DNA from: UBA6623 sp965217195
Lineage (GTDB): Bacteria > Acidobacteriota > Terriglobia > Bryobacterales > UBA6623
Assembly (NCBI GenBank): GCA_965217195.1
Contig: CBDCHL010000004.1
Span: 744,001-808,000 of the forward strand
DNA length: 64,000 nt
Reading direction: 5' to 3'
Shown: positions 35,645-42,985 of the stretch, piece after piece
Layout: each line of letters starts with the position of its first letter
Numbering within the stretch: the first letter of the stretch is position 1
The notes under the pieces: generated by a model
The model's input: only the letters and a program-made list of their open reading frames with translations
The model's database searches: none
Told to the model about the DNA's origin: nothing
Position numbers and translations under genes: made by a program

Positions 35645-36427
35645 TTAGTCCGTCTCCACCGCGTGCCGCAACGGTCCGGTGCCTTGCCCTAACCCCGGCG
35701 CCTCGGCAATCGCGCGGGTGACATAGCTCTTCGCCGAGCCCACGGCGTCGACCATCGAGCTTCCCTTGGCCAGCTCAGCCGTGATGGCCGCCGAGTAGGT
35801 GCAGCCGGTGCCGTGAGTGTGACGCGAAGTTATCCGCGTCGCCGAGAATCGCTCGATCCGGCCCTCCCACAAGAGCACATCGGTCGGTTCCCCAGGCAGG
35901 TGGCCACCCTTGACCAACACGCCCTTCGGCCCGTATTCGGCGATGCGTCGCGCGGCGGTTTCCATCTGCTCGACACTCTCCACCGGCATGCCCGCCAGCT
36001 CTCGCGCCTCGTCGAGATTGGGGGTGACCAGCATGGCCCGCGGCAGCAGTTGCTCAACGAGAATGTCGCGAGCGTCGGCGGAGAGCAACTGCCTGCCCTG
36101 CGTGCTGACCATCACTGGATCAACGACCAGCGGCACGCCGGTCTTGTTTGCCCACGCCGCGACGACTTCCACAACTTCGCGAGTCCCCAAAGCCCCCGTC
36201 TTCGCCGCTTGCGGAAGAATGTCAACCGTCACGACGTCGAGTTGCGCTTCCACCAGTTCCGGCGAAACCGGCTCGGCCGAGCGTACTTCGACCGTATTCT
36301 GAACCGTCAGCAGAGTGACCACTGACATCCCATAGACGCCGAATGCTTGGAAGGTTTTCAGATCAGCTTGCAGACCCGCCCCACCCGACGGATCGGAGCC
36401 GGCAATGGTCAGCGCCGCGGGTTGCAT
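35645..36427 (-). CDS. thiD: Hydroxymethylpyrimidine/phosphomethylpyrimidine kinase
   Basis: 260-residue ribokinase-fold kinase of thiamine synthesis. N-terminal substrate motif TIAGSDPSGGAGLQADLKT, then VVDPVMVSTQGRQLL, VTPNLDEA, LVKGGH and the ATP/catalytic HTHGTGCTYSAAIT are all standard. Converts HMP to HMP-P and HMP-PP with ATP. The RraA-like gene lies 45 bp upstream on the same strand; thiL is 17 kb away, so pathway genes are scattered. Confidence 0.95.
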   Translation of the reverse strand: MQPAALTIAGSDPSGGAGLQADLKTFQAFGVYGMSVVTLLTVQNTVEVRSAEPVSPELVEAQLDVVTVDILPQAAKTGALGTREVVEVVAAWANKTGVPLVVDPVMVSTQGRQLLSADARDILVEQLLPRAMLVTPNLDEARELAGMPVESVEQMETAARRIAEYGPKGVLVKGGHLPGEPTDVLLWEGRIERFSATRITSRHTHGTGCTYSAAITAELAKGSSMVDAVGSAKSYVTRAIAEAPGLGQGTGPLRHAVETD

Positions 36428-36472
36428 GGAAGTTCCGCGAAAGGAGAAGGGCGGCGTCGAGCCCGCGCCGCG

Positions 36473-37210
36473 TTACGACGACTGCCGCACTCGCTCGCCC
36501 AAGGCCTTGATCATCGCGCCTAACTTCTTGCGCGCCTCGCCCAGACCCTCAACGGTCGGGTTCGACCCGCGCGCGTAGCTGAGGACAACTTCTTCCGCTG
36601 CTGCGAAATCGGCGCACGAATGCGCCACCGCCGAAGCGATCTCGGGGGGAATCGTCGTCACGCCGTTGCAGTCGCCATGAATCAAATCTCCGGGATAAAT
36701 CGTCACCCCGCCCACGCGCACCGGCACGTTCACGTCAACAAAATGCGGATAGCCGTGCGCGGCAATCACCCCATCGCTGAAACAAGGGAACCCAATCGCC
36801 CGTACTTGGTCGAGATCGCGCGCCGCTCCGCTGGTAATCATGCCGGCCGCTCCGAAGGATTTGTAGCAAGTTGTCATCACCTCGCCGAAGGTCGCGGCCA
36901 CCGCGGGGGAGTCCAAGTCTTGAAACACGACCACGACGGGTTGCGGAAAATCGGCGAAAGTCTTGATCTGTTCGTCAAGCGCCGCGTAGACGTCGCCCGA
37001 GCGCGGGCGATCGCCGGAGCGAAACGTCGCGGTCGTGGCGTACCCGACCATGGGAGGCATTTCCGGGAAGCAGGCTTGGATACGCGCATCCATATAGCCT
37101 TCGGTCTGCGAACGGTTGTTGAAGACTTCGATCACGTTGCAGATCGTGGGCGAGTCATTCGCCCGCAACAAATCGAGATCGGCGTCTGAGAGTTGAGGGA
37201 TATCCTTCAC
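36473..37210 (-). CDS. RraA-like protein / HMG-type aldolase
   Basis: 245 residues. The signature of the RraA/4-hydroxy-4-methyl-2-oxoglutarate aldolase family is visible: SGAARDLDQVR (Arg-Asp pair for pyruvate/metal binding) and PGDLIHGDCNGVTTIP. True RraA (about 160 residues) inhibits RNase E; this length fits the aldolase-type branch, which cleaves 2-oxo acids to pyruvate, better. It might act with the sugar-acid genes but is not in their operon. Confidence 0.82.
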   Translation of the reverse strand: MKDIPQLSDADLDLLRANDSPTICNVIEVFNNRSQTEGYMDARIQACFPEMPPMVGYATTATFRSGDRPRSGDVYAALDEQIKTFADFPQPVVVVFQDLDSPAVAATFGEVMTTCYKSFGAAGMITSGAARDLDQVRAIGFPCFSDGVIAAHGYPHFVDVNVPVRVGGVTIYPGDLIHGDCNGVTTIPPEIASAVAHSCADFAAAEEVVLSYARGSNPTVEGLGEARKKLGAMIKALGERVRQSS

Positions 37211-37286
37211 TGTGAACTCCAGCTAAAAAAGAATGACGAAACGATGAAGCCTCAATTGTACACTGCAGCTGGCGGGGGGCAACCGC

Positions 37287-38429
37287 TTATCGGTTCGCCG
37301 CCTCCAAAAGAGCAACCTGGGTCTCCGCCGCCGTCTTACTCCACGGCATACCGGCGGCTAACGCAAGCCCCTCAAATCGAAGCCGAGCGCGCAGCCCTTC
37401 GTCACACGCGACCTCGTTCAAGGCCTCTCGCAGCCCCGCGGCATCCGCGCGGTCACAAACCCGCACCGCCTGCCGCACCCCGTTCTCGAGCGAGGCGTGA
37501 TCGAATACCACCGCCGGCGCCCCGCACGCCATCGCCTCGAGGAGCGTAAACGAAAACCCCTCGTGCAGAGTCGGTAGGACAAACGCTTGCGCCGCGCGAT
37601 AAAGCTCCACCAGCGTCTCTCGCTCCGCATAGGGCACGTGGACGACGTCGTCGCCGATCCTCAGCGCGGCAGCCCGCTCCTGAACGCCAACTCCGGAAGT
37701 GTCTTCCCCGACGATCACGAGGGAGTGCCGTCCACCGTTCCGGGCCGTCAGGCCCGCGAATGCTTCGAGCAGCAAGGGAATGTTCCGACGTCGCGAAAGC
37801 TTTCCGACAAACAAGAAGAATGGCTTCCGGATACCCAACCGAGTCGCGGTAGCCGACGACAGCCCGCATATCGACTCACTCATCCCAGTCTGCGCCGAAT
37901 ACTCCGAATCCATCGGAGTGTAGGCCGCATCAACACCAGGCAGGATCACCCGAGTACTTTCACGCCGGGCCCCATAGAACCGAACCAAGTCGTCACGAGT
38001 CGAATCCGAGTTCGCAATCACCAGCCGGGCTTCGCCGACGCTGTGATGGAAGAAGGGGGTAGACCGCAATCGCTCCCACGTCGGAAAGTCTCCCGGGCGG
38101 CTCTCGTAGATCCCTAGGTTCGAGACTACACCGCGGCGTGCCAGACCCCAGGGCAGAGTGTAGGGCGCAAAGAGAATATCGAACTTGTCCATCGCCGCCG
38201 GGAGAACAATGTTCTCCCAAACCAGTGGCGGCAACGAACTCGGGACGACGCGGAACTCAACCTTCGCGCCGAACGCCTCATCGTCGAGATGCGGTGTGCC
38301 GGGTACATAAACAAGAATCTGTTCGAACGCGGACTCCCCCCGCCCCCACTCACCCAGCAAGGCTTCCATATACCGCCCCACACCGGTAAGAGGCTCGCAA
38401 AGTCTCCGTCCGATAACAGCGAGTTTCAC
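37287..38429 (-). CDS. Glycosyltransferase, GT4/GT-B type
   Basis: 380-residue GT-B transferase. I choose GTG 38429 (VKLAVIGRRLCEPLTGVGRYMEA...); the open frame extends 66 codons upstream through repeat-rich sequence that does not look coding. C-terminal nucleotide-sugar region: FVGKLSRRRNIPLLLEAF, VPYAERETLVELYRAAQAF and PTLHEGFSFTLLEAMACGAP with the E-x7-E pattern. Cytoplasmic or membrane-associated; acceptor unknown. Confidence 0.88.
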   Translation of the reverse strand: MKLAVIGRRLCEPLTGVGRYMEALLGEWGRGESAFEQILVYVPGTPHLDDEAFGAKVEFRVVPSSLPPLVWENIVLPAAMDKFDILFAPYTLPWGLARRGVVSNLGIYESRPGDFPTWERLRSTPFFHHSVGEARLVIANSDSTRDDLVRFYGARRESTRVILPGVDAAYTPMDSEYSAQTGMSESICGLSSATATRLGIRKPFFLFVGKLSRRRNIPLLLEAFAGLTARNGGRHSLVIVGEDTSGVGVQERAAALRIGDDVVHVPYAERETLVELYRAAQAFVLPTLHEGFSFTLLEAMACGAPAVVFDHASLENGVRQAVRVCDRADAAGLREALNEVACDEGLRARLRFEGLALAAGMPWSKTAAETQVALLEAANR

Positions 38430-38504
38430 AACAAAGCCGCGCGTTTTTCGACCGTGGGCCCGCTCGGTAGCGAACGGCTTTCGTGCCGGTCCCAGCCAAC
38501 TGTC

Positions 38505-38527
38505 GTGACCGGCTCCCAGCCGGTCAC
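38505..38527. repeat. GTGACCGGC/GCCGGTCAC hairpin, copy 2
   Basis: Same 9-bp stem as at 35590, loop TCCCA. A partly matching gtgccggtcccagcc lies just before it, and gcccgcggtggcgcgggt nearby can also pair. Confidence 0.6.
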
Positions 38528-38698
38528 GGCGCGAGCGGTCAAGGCAATCCGACCCGTACAAGGGAATGAAAATCTCTGAGCTTCCGGCAACCCGCCCGCG
38601 GTGGCGCGGGTCTCCCGGCCTGCCCATTTCACACTCTCGCGGCCTTCATTCGAGCAGCCCACGGAAACCGGCTAACCCTCCAACGCGTAAGTCCCATT

Positions 38699-39676
38699 AT
38701 GAGGGTGTTTCTGGCCGGCGCGACCGGAGCCATCGGCCGTCAGCTCGTCCCGCTCTTGGTCCGCGACGGTCATGAGGTCGCGGCGATCACGCGCTCTGTG
38801 TCACGGGCCGACTGGTTGCGGTCTCAAGGAGTTCAACCCGCGGTCGGCGATGTTTTCGACCGAGATTGGGTCCGTCAAGTTGTTTGCGCCTCGAGGCCCG
38901 ACGTTGTCATTCACCAGCTAACCAGCATTCCGCCCAAGATTCAGCCGCGCAAAGTCGGCGAACAGTTCGCGGCAACGAATCGCCTACGAACCGAAGGCAC
39001 CTACGTGCTCATGGAAGCAGCGCGCGCCGTCGGAGTCCGACGATTCTTGGCCCAAAGCGTTGCTTTCTTTTACGCTCCAACCGGAGACGAGCCCGCGTCG
39101 GAGGACGACGGCCTGGACCGCAATCTACCGGGAGCTGCCGAGCTCGTCGATGCGATTCATGTCCACGAGCACGCCGCCCTCGGCTCCCCCGGCATCGCAG
39201 GGATGGTCTTGCGCTATGGCTACTTCTACGGCCCGGGTACCTTCTATGCCCGCGACGGCGGCTTCGCTCAAGAGGTGCTGAAACGTCGCGTCCCCATCGT
39301 CGGCAAGGGGCGCGGCATGTTCTCCTTCATCCACGTCGAGGACGCCACCGATGCAACCGCCCTCGCCGTCATTAGCGGTGAAGCCGGCATCTACAACATC
39401 GTTGACGACGAGCCCGCACAGGCCGCCGAATGGCTGCCCTACTACGCCCGCATGCTCGGCGCCCCGCGCCCGTTCCGCGTACCGGGCTTTGTCGGCCGTT
39501 GGGGAGCGGGCCCCTATGGTCACTACATGATGACCCGTCAGCGCGGGGCATCAAACGCCAAGGCAAAGTCTGCCCTCGACTGGCAACCCGGCCGCCCCAA
39601 TGTTCGCGAAGGCTTTCGGTACCTAGAAGAAATCGAGCCCGAGAGGCGCCAACCCGTCCCGGAGATTCCCGCCTAA
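38699..39676 (+). CDS. NAD(P)-dependent epimerase/reductase, extended SDR
   Basis: 325 residues. Rossmann motif VFLAGATGAIGRQLVPLLV at the N terminus; a later FYAPTGDEPASED and LRYGYFYGPGTFY are typical of NAD-dependent epimerase/dehydratase-like proteins. No clear YxxxK, so the precise activity (epimerase, reductase or NmrA-like) is uncertain. ATG start 38699 without a strong ribosome site. Divergent from the glycosyltransferase. Confidence 0.8.
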   Translation: MRVFLAGATGAIGRQLVPLLVRDGHEVAAITRSVSRADWLRSQGVQPAVGDVFDRDWVRQVVCASRPDVVIHQLTSIPPKIQPRKVGEQFAATNRLRTEGTYVLMEAARAVGVRRFLAQSVAFFYAPTGDEPASEDDGLDRNLPGAAELVDAIHVHEHAALGSPGIAGMVLRYGYFYGPGTFYARDGGFAQEVLKRRVPIVGKGRGMFSFIHVEDATDATALAVISGEAGIYNIVDDEPAQAAEWLPYYARMLGAPRPFRVPGFVGRWGAGPYGHYMMTRQRGASNAKAKSALDWQPGRPNVREGFRYLEEIEPERRQPVPEIPA

Positions 39677-39720
39677 GCTGCACAGGCGGATGCTTCCGGC
39701 GATGGCGGCCGGCGCCGCTC

Positions 39721-40203
39721 TCATCGCTCAACACGGCGGATTTCTTGCGTGCCCGCTAACTTTCGAGCCGCCTCGGCCACCGTGACACCAAGAACCGGAT
39801 GGACGAAATCCGCGCGCAGCTCGGCCATCGGCGCCAAAACGAACAGTCTTTGGTGGAGACGGGGATGCGGCACCTGTAGCCCCTCCTCATCGATGATTTC
39901 CGTGCCGAAGAAAAGAATGTCGATGTCGATCGTCCGCGGTCCGCCGGGAGTTTCCCGGCGACGCCCCATCTCCAACTCCAGGCCGCCTAGCAGGTCCGCG
40001 GCTTCGTGAGCTGTTCTCTCCGTCTCCACCTCGATTACGCAGTTGAGAAACCAGTCCTGATCGAGGAAGCCGACCGGGGCGGTCTCGTAAAGCGAAGACA
40101 GACGCTGAACGACCATTGATTCCGCAATGCGCGCGATTGCCAGCTGAATGCGGGCTGTTTTGTTGCCGATGTTCGAGCCCAGCCCGAGATAGACATCACG
40201 CAT
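39721..40203 (-). CDS. folK: 2-amino-4-hydroxy-6-hydroxymethyldihydropteridine pyrophosphokinase
   Basis: 160 residues from ATG 40203 (MRDVYLGLGSNIGNK); the open frame allows 16 more codons upstream, inside folB. Motifs LGSNIGNK, LYETAPVGFLDQDWFLNCV and GPRTIDIDILFFG are the classic HPPK signatures. Transfers pyrophosphate to the pterin before DHPS. Start overlaps folB by 8 bp, third in folP-folB-folK. Confidence 0.95.
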   Translation of the reverse strand: MRDVYLGLGSNIGNKTARIQLAIARIAESMVVQRLSSLYETAPVGFLDQDWFLNCVIEVETERTAHEAADLLGGLELEMGRRRETPGGPRTIDIDILFFGTEIIDEEGLQVPHPRLHQRLFVLAPMAELRADFVHPVLGVTVAEAARKLAGTQEIRRVER

Positions 40204-40567
40204 GGCGGCGGCGGCTGATTTCAATGGCGGCGTAGAGCGCTCCATGGGCATCCCGGAGATCCGCTTTGCGCACGCGCAGCACCACGAGCTCGATTCCGAA
40301 CCGGTCTAACAAGCCCCCGGCAACCGTCTCGGCAAGGGTCTCCAGCAGCCGGTAAGGCCGCTCACTCGCCGTGCGGCGCAACAACGCGGCGACCTCCCTG
40401 TAGTCCGGCGTCAAGCTTAAGTCATCGCCGGCCGCCGCGGGATGCAAATCGAGATGCAGTTCAACATCAAACAGCACGTCCCGCGGATCAGCCCGTTCTT
40501 CATCACTCACGCCGACGTTGGTCGCCGCCCGCACCTCTCGCAGGATGATCTTATCGAGATGCGCCAT
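40196..40567 (-). CDS. folB: Dihydroneopterin aldolase
   Basis: 123 residues, usual length. LDKIILREVRAATNVGVSDEER at the start, DYREVAALLRRTASERPYRLLETLAE with the conserved Tyr/Glu, and a C-terminal RVRKAD segment fit FolB. Makes hydroxymethyldihydropterin for FolK. Its ATG shares bases with the folP stop, so the genes are translationally coupled. Confidence 0.94.
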   Translation of the reverse strand: MAHLDKIILREVRAATNVGVSDEERADPRDVLFDVELHLDLHPAAAGDDLSLTPDYREVAALLRRTASERPYRLLETLAETVAGGLLDRFGIELVVLRVRKADLRDAHGALYAAIEISRRRHA

Positions 40568-41412
40568 CAGAGACTCGCGGCCGCCGCGGGGACCGCCGCT
40601 CCTCGAACCGCATCCGCAATCTTTAAGGCCTGCTTGACTCGGCCGACATCGTGTACGCGAACCACGTCGGCGCCTCTCATCGCGGAGATCACGCAGGCCG
40701 CGATCGTGCCGTCAACACGGTCGTCGACCGGCCGCCCGGTGATACTGCCGATAAACGATTTGCGGGATGGACCGACCAACAACGGGCGCCCTAGGGTCTT
40801 GAATTCTCCAAGACGCCGCAAGATCTCCAAATTGTACTCCGCCGTCTTGCCGAAACCGATGCCCGGATCGATCATGATCTCGTGCACGCCGGCACGCTCG
40901 GCGTCCGCGATGCGCTTTTCGAAAAAGCCCTTCAGGTCGTCCACGACGTCCTTATAGACAATACCGTGTTGCATGGTTTGTGGAGTGCCGCGCATATGCA
41001 TCAGGACCACGGGCACTTCATGGCGCGCCGCCGTCCGCTGCATCTCGGGGTCTTGTAACCCGGACACGTCGTTGAGTATGGCCGCCCCCAGCGCCAAGCA
41101 CTCCTCGGCCACCTTCGGTGAAAACGTATCGATCGAGATCGGCGTCGCGGTTTCCTTCAGCAAACGTTCCACAACCGGGCAAACACGGTCAAGTTCCTCG
41201 CCCGTCGTGATCGGGCTCGCGCCCGGTCGGGTGCTTTGCCCGCCGATATCCAGGATGTCAGCCCCTTCCCTAATCAACCGTCGACCGTGCTCGACCGCCG
41301 TGTCTACGTCGGTGAACAGCCCACCGTCGGAAAACGAATCGGGCGTTACGTTGAGCACTCCCATAACGAGAGTGGTCCCGGGGTTCAGGTATTCGCTCCA
41401 GCGCCCGTTCAT
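40567..41412 (-). CDS. folP: Dihydropteroate synthase
   Basis: 281 residues. MGVLNVTPDSFSDGG, DIGGQSTRPGA, NDVSGLQDPEM, MIDPGIGFGKTAEYNLEILR and LLVGPSRKSFIG are the complete DHPS signature set, including pterin- and sulfonamide-contact residues. Joins pABA to the pterin pyrophosphate. First gene of the folate operon. Confidence 0.97.
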   Translation of the reverse strand: MNGRWSEYLNPGTTLVMGVLNVTPDSFSDGGLFTDVDTAVEHGRRLIREGADILDIGGQSTRPGASPITTGEELDRVCPVVERLLKETATPISIDTFSPKVAEECLALGAAILNDVSGLQDPEMQRTAARHEVPVVLMHMRGTPQTMQHGIVYKDVVDDLKGFFEKRIADAERAGVHEIMIDPGIGFGKTAEYNLEILRRLGEFKTLGRPLLVGPSRKSFIGSITGRPVDDRVDGTIAACVISAMRGADVVRVHDVGRVKQALKIADAVRGAAVPAAAASL

Positions 41413-41911
41413 GGGTTGAAAGGCGCGATCCTCGCCGTGAATCCGCCCAGTGCCAAGTATAGCCTTCCATCCGGTCAGGCAGGCCGTACGGAAGTGGGGT
41501 GTCGTGGCCCGTTACCGGCGTCGCGGGTTTGGGAGCTTCGGAAGTAGGGGCCTGTGAAAAAGGGGGGCTGTACCGAGCACCGACCGAATAAGTTCCCTTG
41601 AATCAGCAACTCCACCTGGTGTTGAAACGGACTCCTCCGAAAATCCCTTCGCTACCCAACGCCCCCGACGTGGCGTGAGGCTCAAGGCTTGCCGTGCTCC
41701 TAGTCATCGGGGCGGGTCTTGGATTGCCGCCTTGCGAGGTCTCGAGAATTCGGGGATACGAACCGATGAATCGGTTCGCGGCGAGCGTGGACGCTCACGC
41801 CACGTCCCCGCCGGGCCGGCGATCACCCATTCGGAGCCTCAACGTACTGTCGCGGCGCCGGTGCCGGCGCGTCGCTCTCCCCCATAAGCCGCACAGCGTT
41901 AGACTCGCCGC
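41413..41911. other. Gene-free gap with repeats
   Basis: Nearly 500 bases with no credible gene. Contains the palindromic-element fragment at 41551-41606 and small hairpins such as gagcgtggacgctc (near 41784) and ggcgccggtgccggcgc. The short frames here lack start signals and family features. Confidence 0.55.
41551..41606 (+). repeat. Fragment of the GTGAAAAAAT palindromic element
   Basis: gtgaaaaaggggggctgtac, then cgagcaccgaccgaataagt and tcccttgaatca, closely follow the left 55 bp of the element at 10540-10640; the right arm is not recognisable. Confidence 0.6.
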
Positions 41912-42286
41912 CTACTTCATCACCTTGGCGAGCGTAGATTCCATCTGCTGCGGTGTGAATGGTTTCCGAATGAATCCCCTAGCGCCGAGCGAAATCGCCT
42001 CCTTTACCGTTCTCTCACCGCCCTCGGTGGTCACCATGATGACCGGCAAATCCTTGTGGGCCGTCTCCTTCATATTCCGAAGGAAATCGAGGCCGTTCAT
42101 ATTGGGCATGTTGATATCAGAAAAGATGACCTGGATCGGCCCGGCATCAAGCTTAGCGAGCGCCTCCGCCCCATCCCCGGCCTCGACTACTTGTTCAATC
42201 CCGTTTGGAAACGCTTGCCGTAAGCTCCGCTCCAGAATCTTTCGCATAACGGAAGAGTCGTCGACGATCAAGATGTTCATGTCCAT
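41912..42286 (-). CDS. Single-domain response regulator (CheY-like receiver)
   Basis: 124 residues, receiver domain only. Acidic pocket VDDSS, phospho-acceptor Asp in FSDINMPNMNG (about residue 56), switch Thr in IMVTTEGGE and Lys in IRKPFT are all in place. No output domain, so it should act by protein contact like CheY. No kinase or chemotaxis gene nearby. ATG at 42280 (MNILIVDD) is an equally possible start. Confidence 0.92.
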   Translation of the reverse strand: MDMNILIVDDSSVMRKILERSLRQAFPNGIEQVVEAGDGAEALAKLDAGPIQVIFSDINMPNMNGLDFLRNMKETAHKDLPVIMVTTEGGERTVKEAISLGARGFIRKPFTPQQMESTLAKVMK

Positions 42287-42463
42287 CGAAGTTCTAAAGA
42301 ACCGCTTAGTAACAGTATCGGTCGCACGCCGGGGAAGAATTAGGAGCCTTGCGGAGAAGGTCGATTGCGCGCCTGTCCGTCCTCAGCCGCGAGACAATGC
42401 TCCGGCGGCGCTCTGCCGACAACCGGGTATACTGGGCGAAGTGTCCCCAAGGGAGTGTCGTCT

Positions 42464-42925
42464 ATGTTGACCCGAAGAGCCTTAATGGGCGTCACATTTG
42501 CCGGTTGTGCCGGCGCCGTATCTTGCTCCGACTCACAGCAGCCCAACGAAGCCATGTCCGCATCCGGAGACAAGCCCGAACCCGCCGAGTCCGCGCCCCG
42601 CTTTGACCCGCGGGCACTCAAACAGCGCCTCGACACGGGGGAAGAGGTCTTTCTGCTCGACGTGCGGCGTCCCGAAGAGCTTGAACAAATCGGGACCATC
42701 GAGGGCTGCCACCACATCCCGATGGACCAACTCGAAGCGCGCATGTCCGAGATTCCGAAAGGCCGACCGCTCGTCGTGTTTTGAAACCGCGGCGGAAGGG
42801 CCTCCCGTGCGGCGGCCTTCCTCAAGGAAAACGGCTACACCGACATCGAATTTGGGGGAGTAACCGAGTGGAAGCAGGCGGGTTACGAACTGGTCTACCC
42901 AAAGATGCCGACGTCGAATGAATAG
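42464..42925 (+). CDS. Exported rhodanese lipoprotein with in-frame UGA (candidate Sec) at the catalytic Cys
   Basis: Read as one 153-residue protein if TGA at 42782-42784 (codon 107) is decoded as selenocysteine; a terminator reading gives a 106-residue product. ATG 42464 follows GGGAG by 9 bp. The N terminus MLTRRALMGVTFAGCAGAVS has a twin-arginine-like pair and lipobox candidates at Cys15 (FAGC) and Cys21 (AVSC). The rhodanese domain shows VFLLDVRRPEEL and GCHHIPMDQLEARM, then RPLVVF-UGA-NRGGRASRAA: in rhodaneses the active-site loop is C-x-x-G-x-R, so UGA falls exactly on the sulfur-carrying cysteine. After it 46 codons to TAG (42923-42925) continue the domain with FLKENGYTDIEFGGVTEWKQ, without any other damage. 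A nonsense mutation of TGC/TGT remains possible. Confidence 0.72.
42782..42817 (+). promoter_or_regulatory. Possible bacterial SECIS-like hairpin after the UGA
   Basis: GGCC (42799-42802) can pair with GGCC (42814-42817) and CC (42804-42805) with GG (42811-42812), closing a loop CGUGC 21 nt after the UGA; this is within the spacing range described for bacterial SECIS elements and has a G in the first two loop positions. An alternative hairpin at 42787-42812 has loop AAGGGCCUC. Both were drawn by eye in a GC-rich region. Confidence 0.35.
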
Positions 42926-42985
42926 GAGCGCTCGGACCCTTCTCCGTCGTGATCGCGGTCGAGCCGGGAGGCAGCGCTTCTTCGG

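Noticed and set aside
37287..38627. Longer glycosyltransferase start at 38627
   Set aside because: The extra 66 residues are translated from a hairpin-repeat region and do not fit a GT-B N terminus.
41540..41910. Possible tRNA or small gene in the gap before the receiver gene
   Set aside because: A stem-like ttcggggatacgaaccga was seen but no cloverleaf, anticodon arm or CCA-type end could be drawn.
42498..42863. Alternate frame passing the rhodanese TGA
   Set aside because: It has no rhodanese sequence; the genuine domain continues in the original frame on both sides of the TGA.
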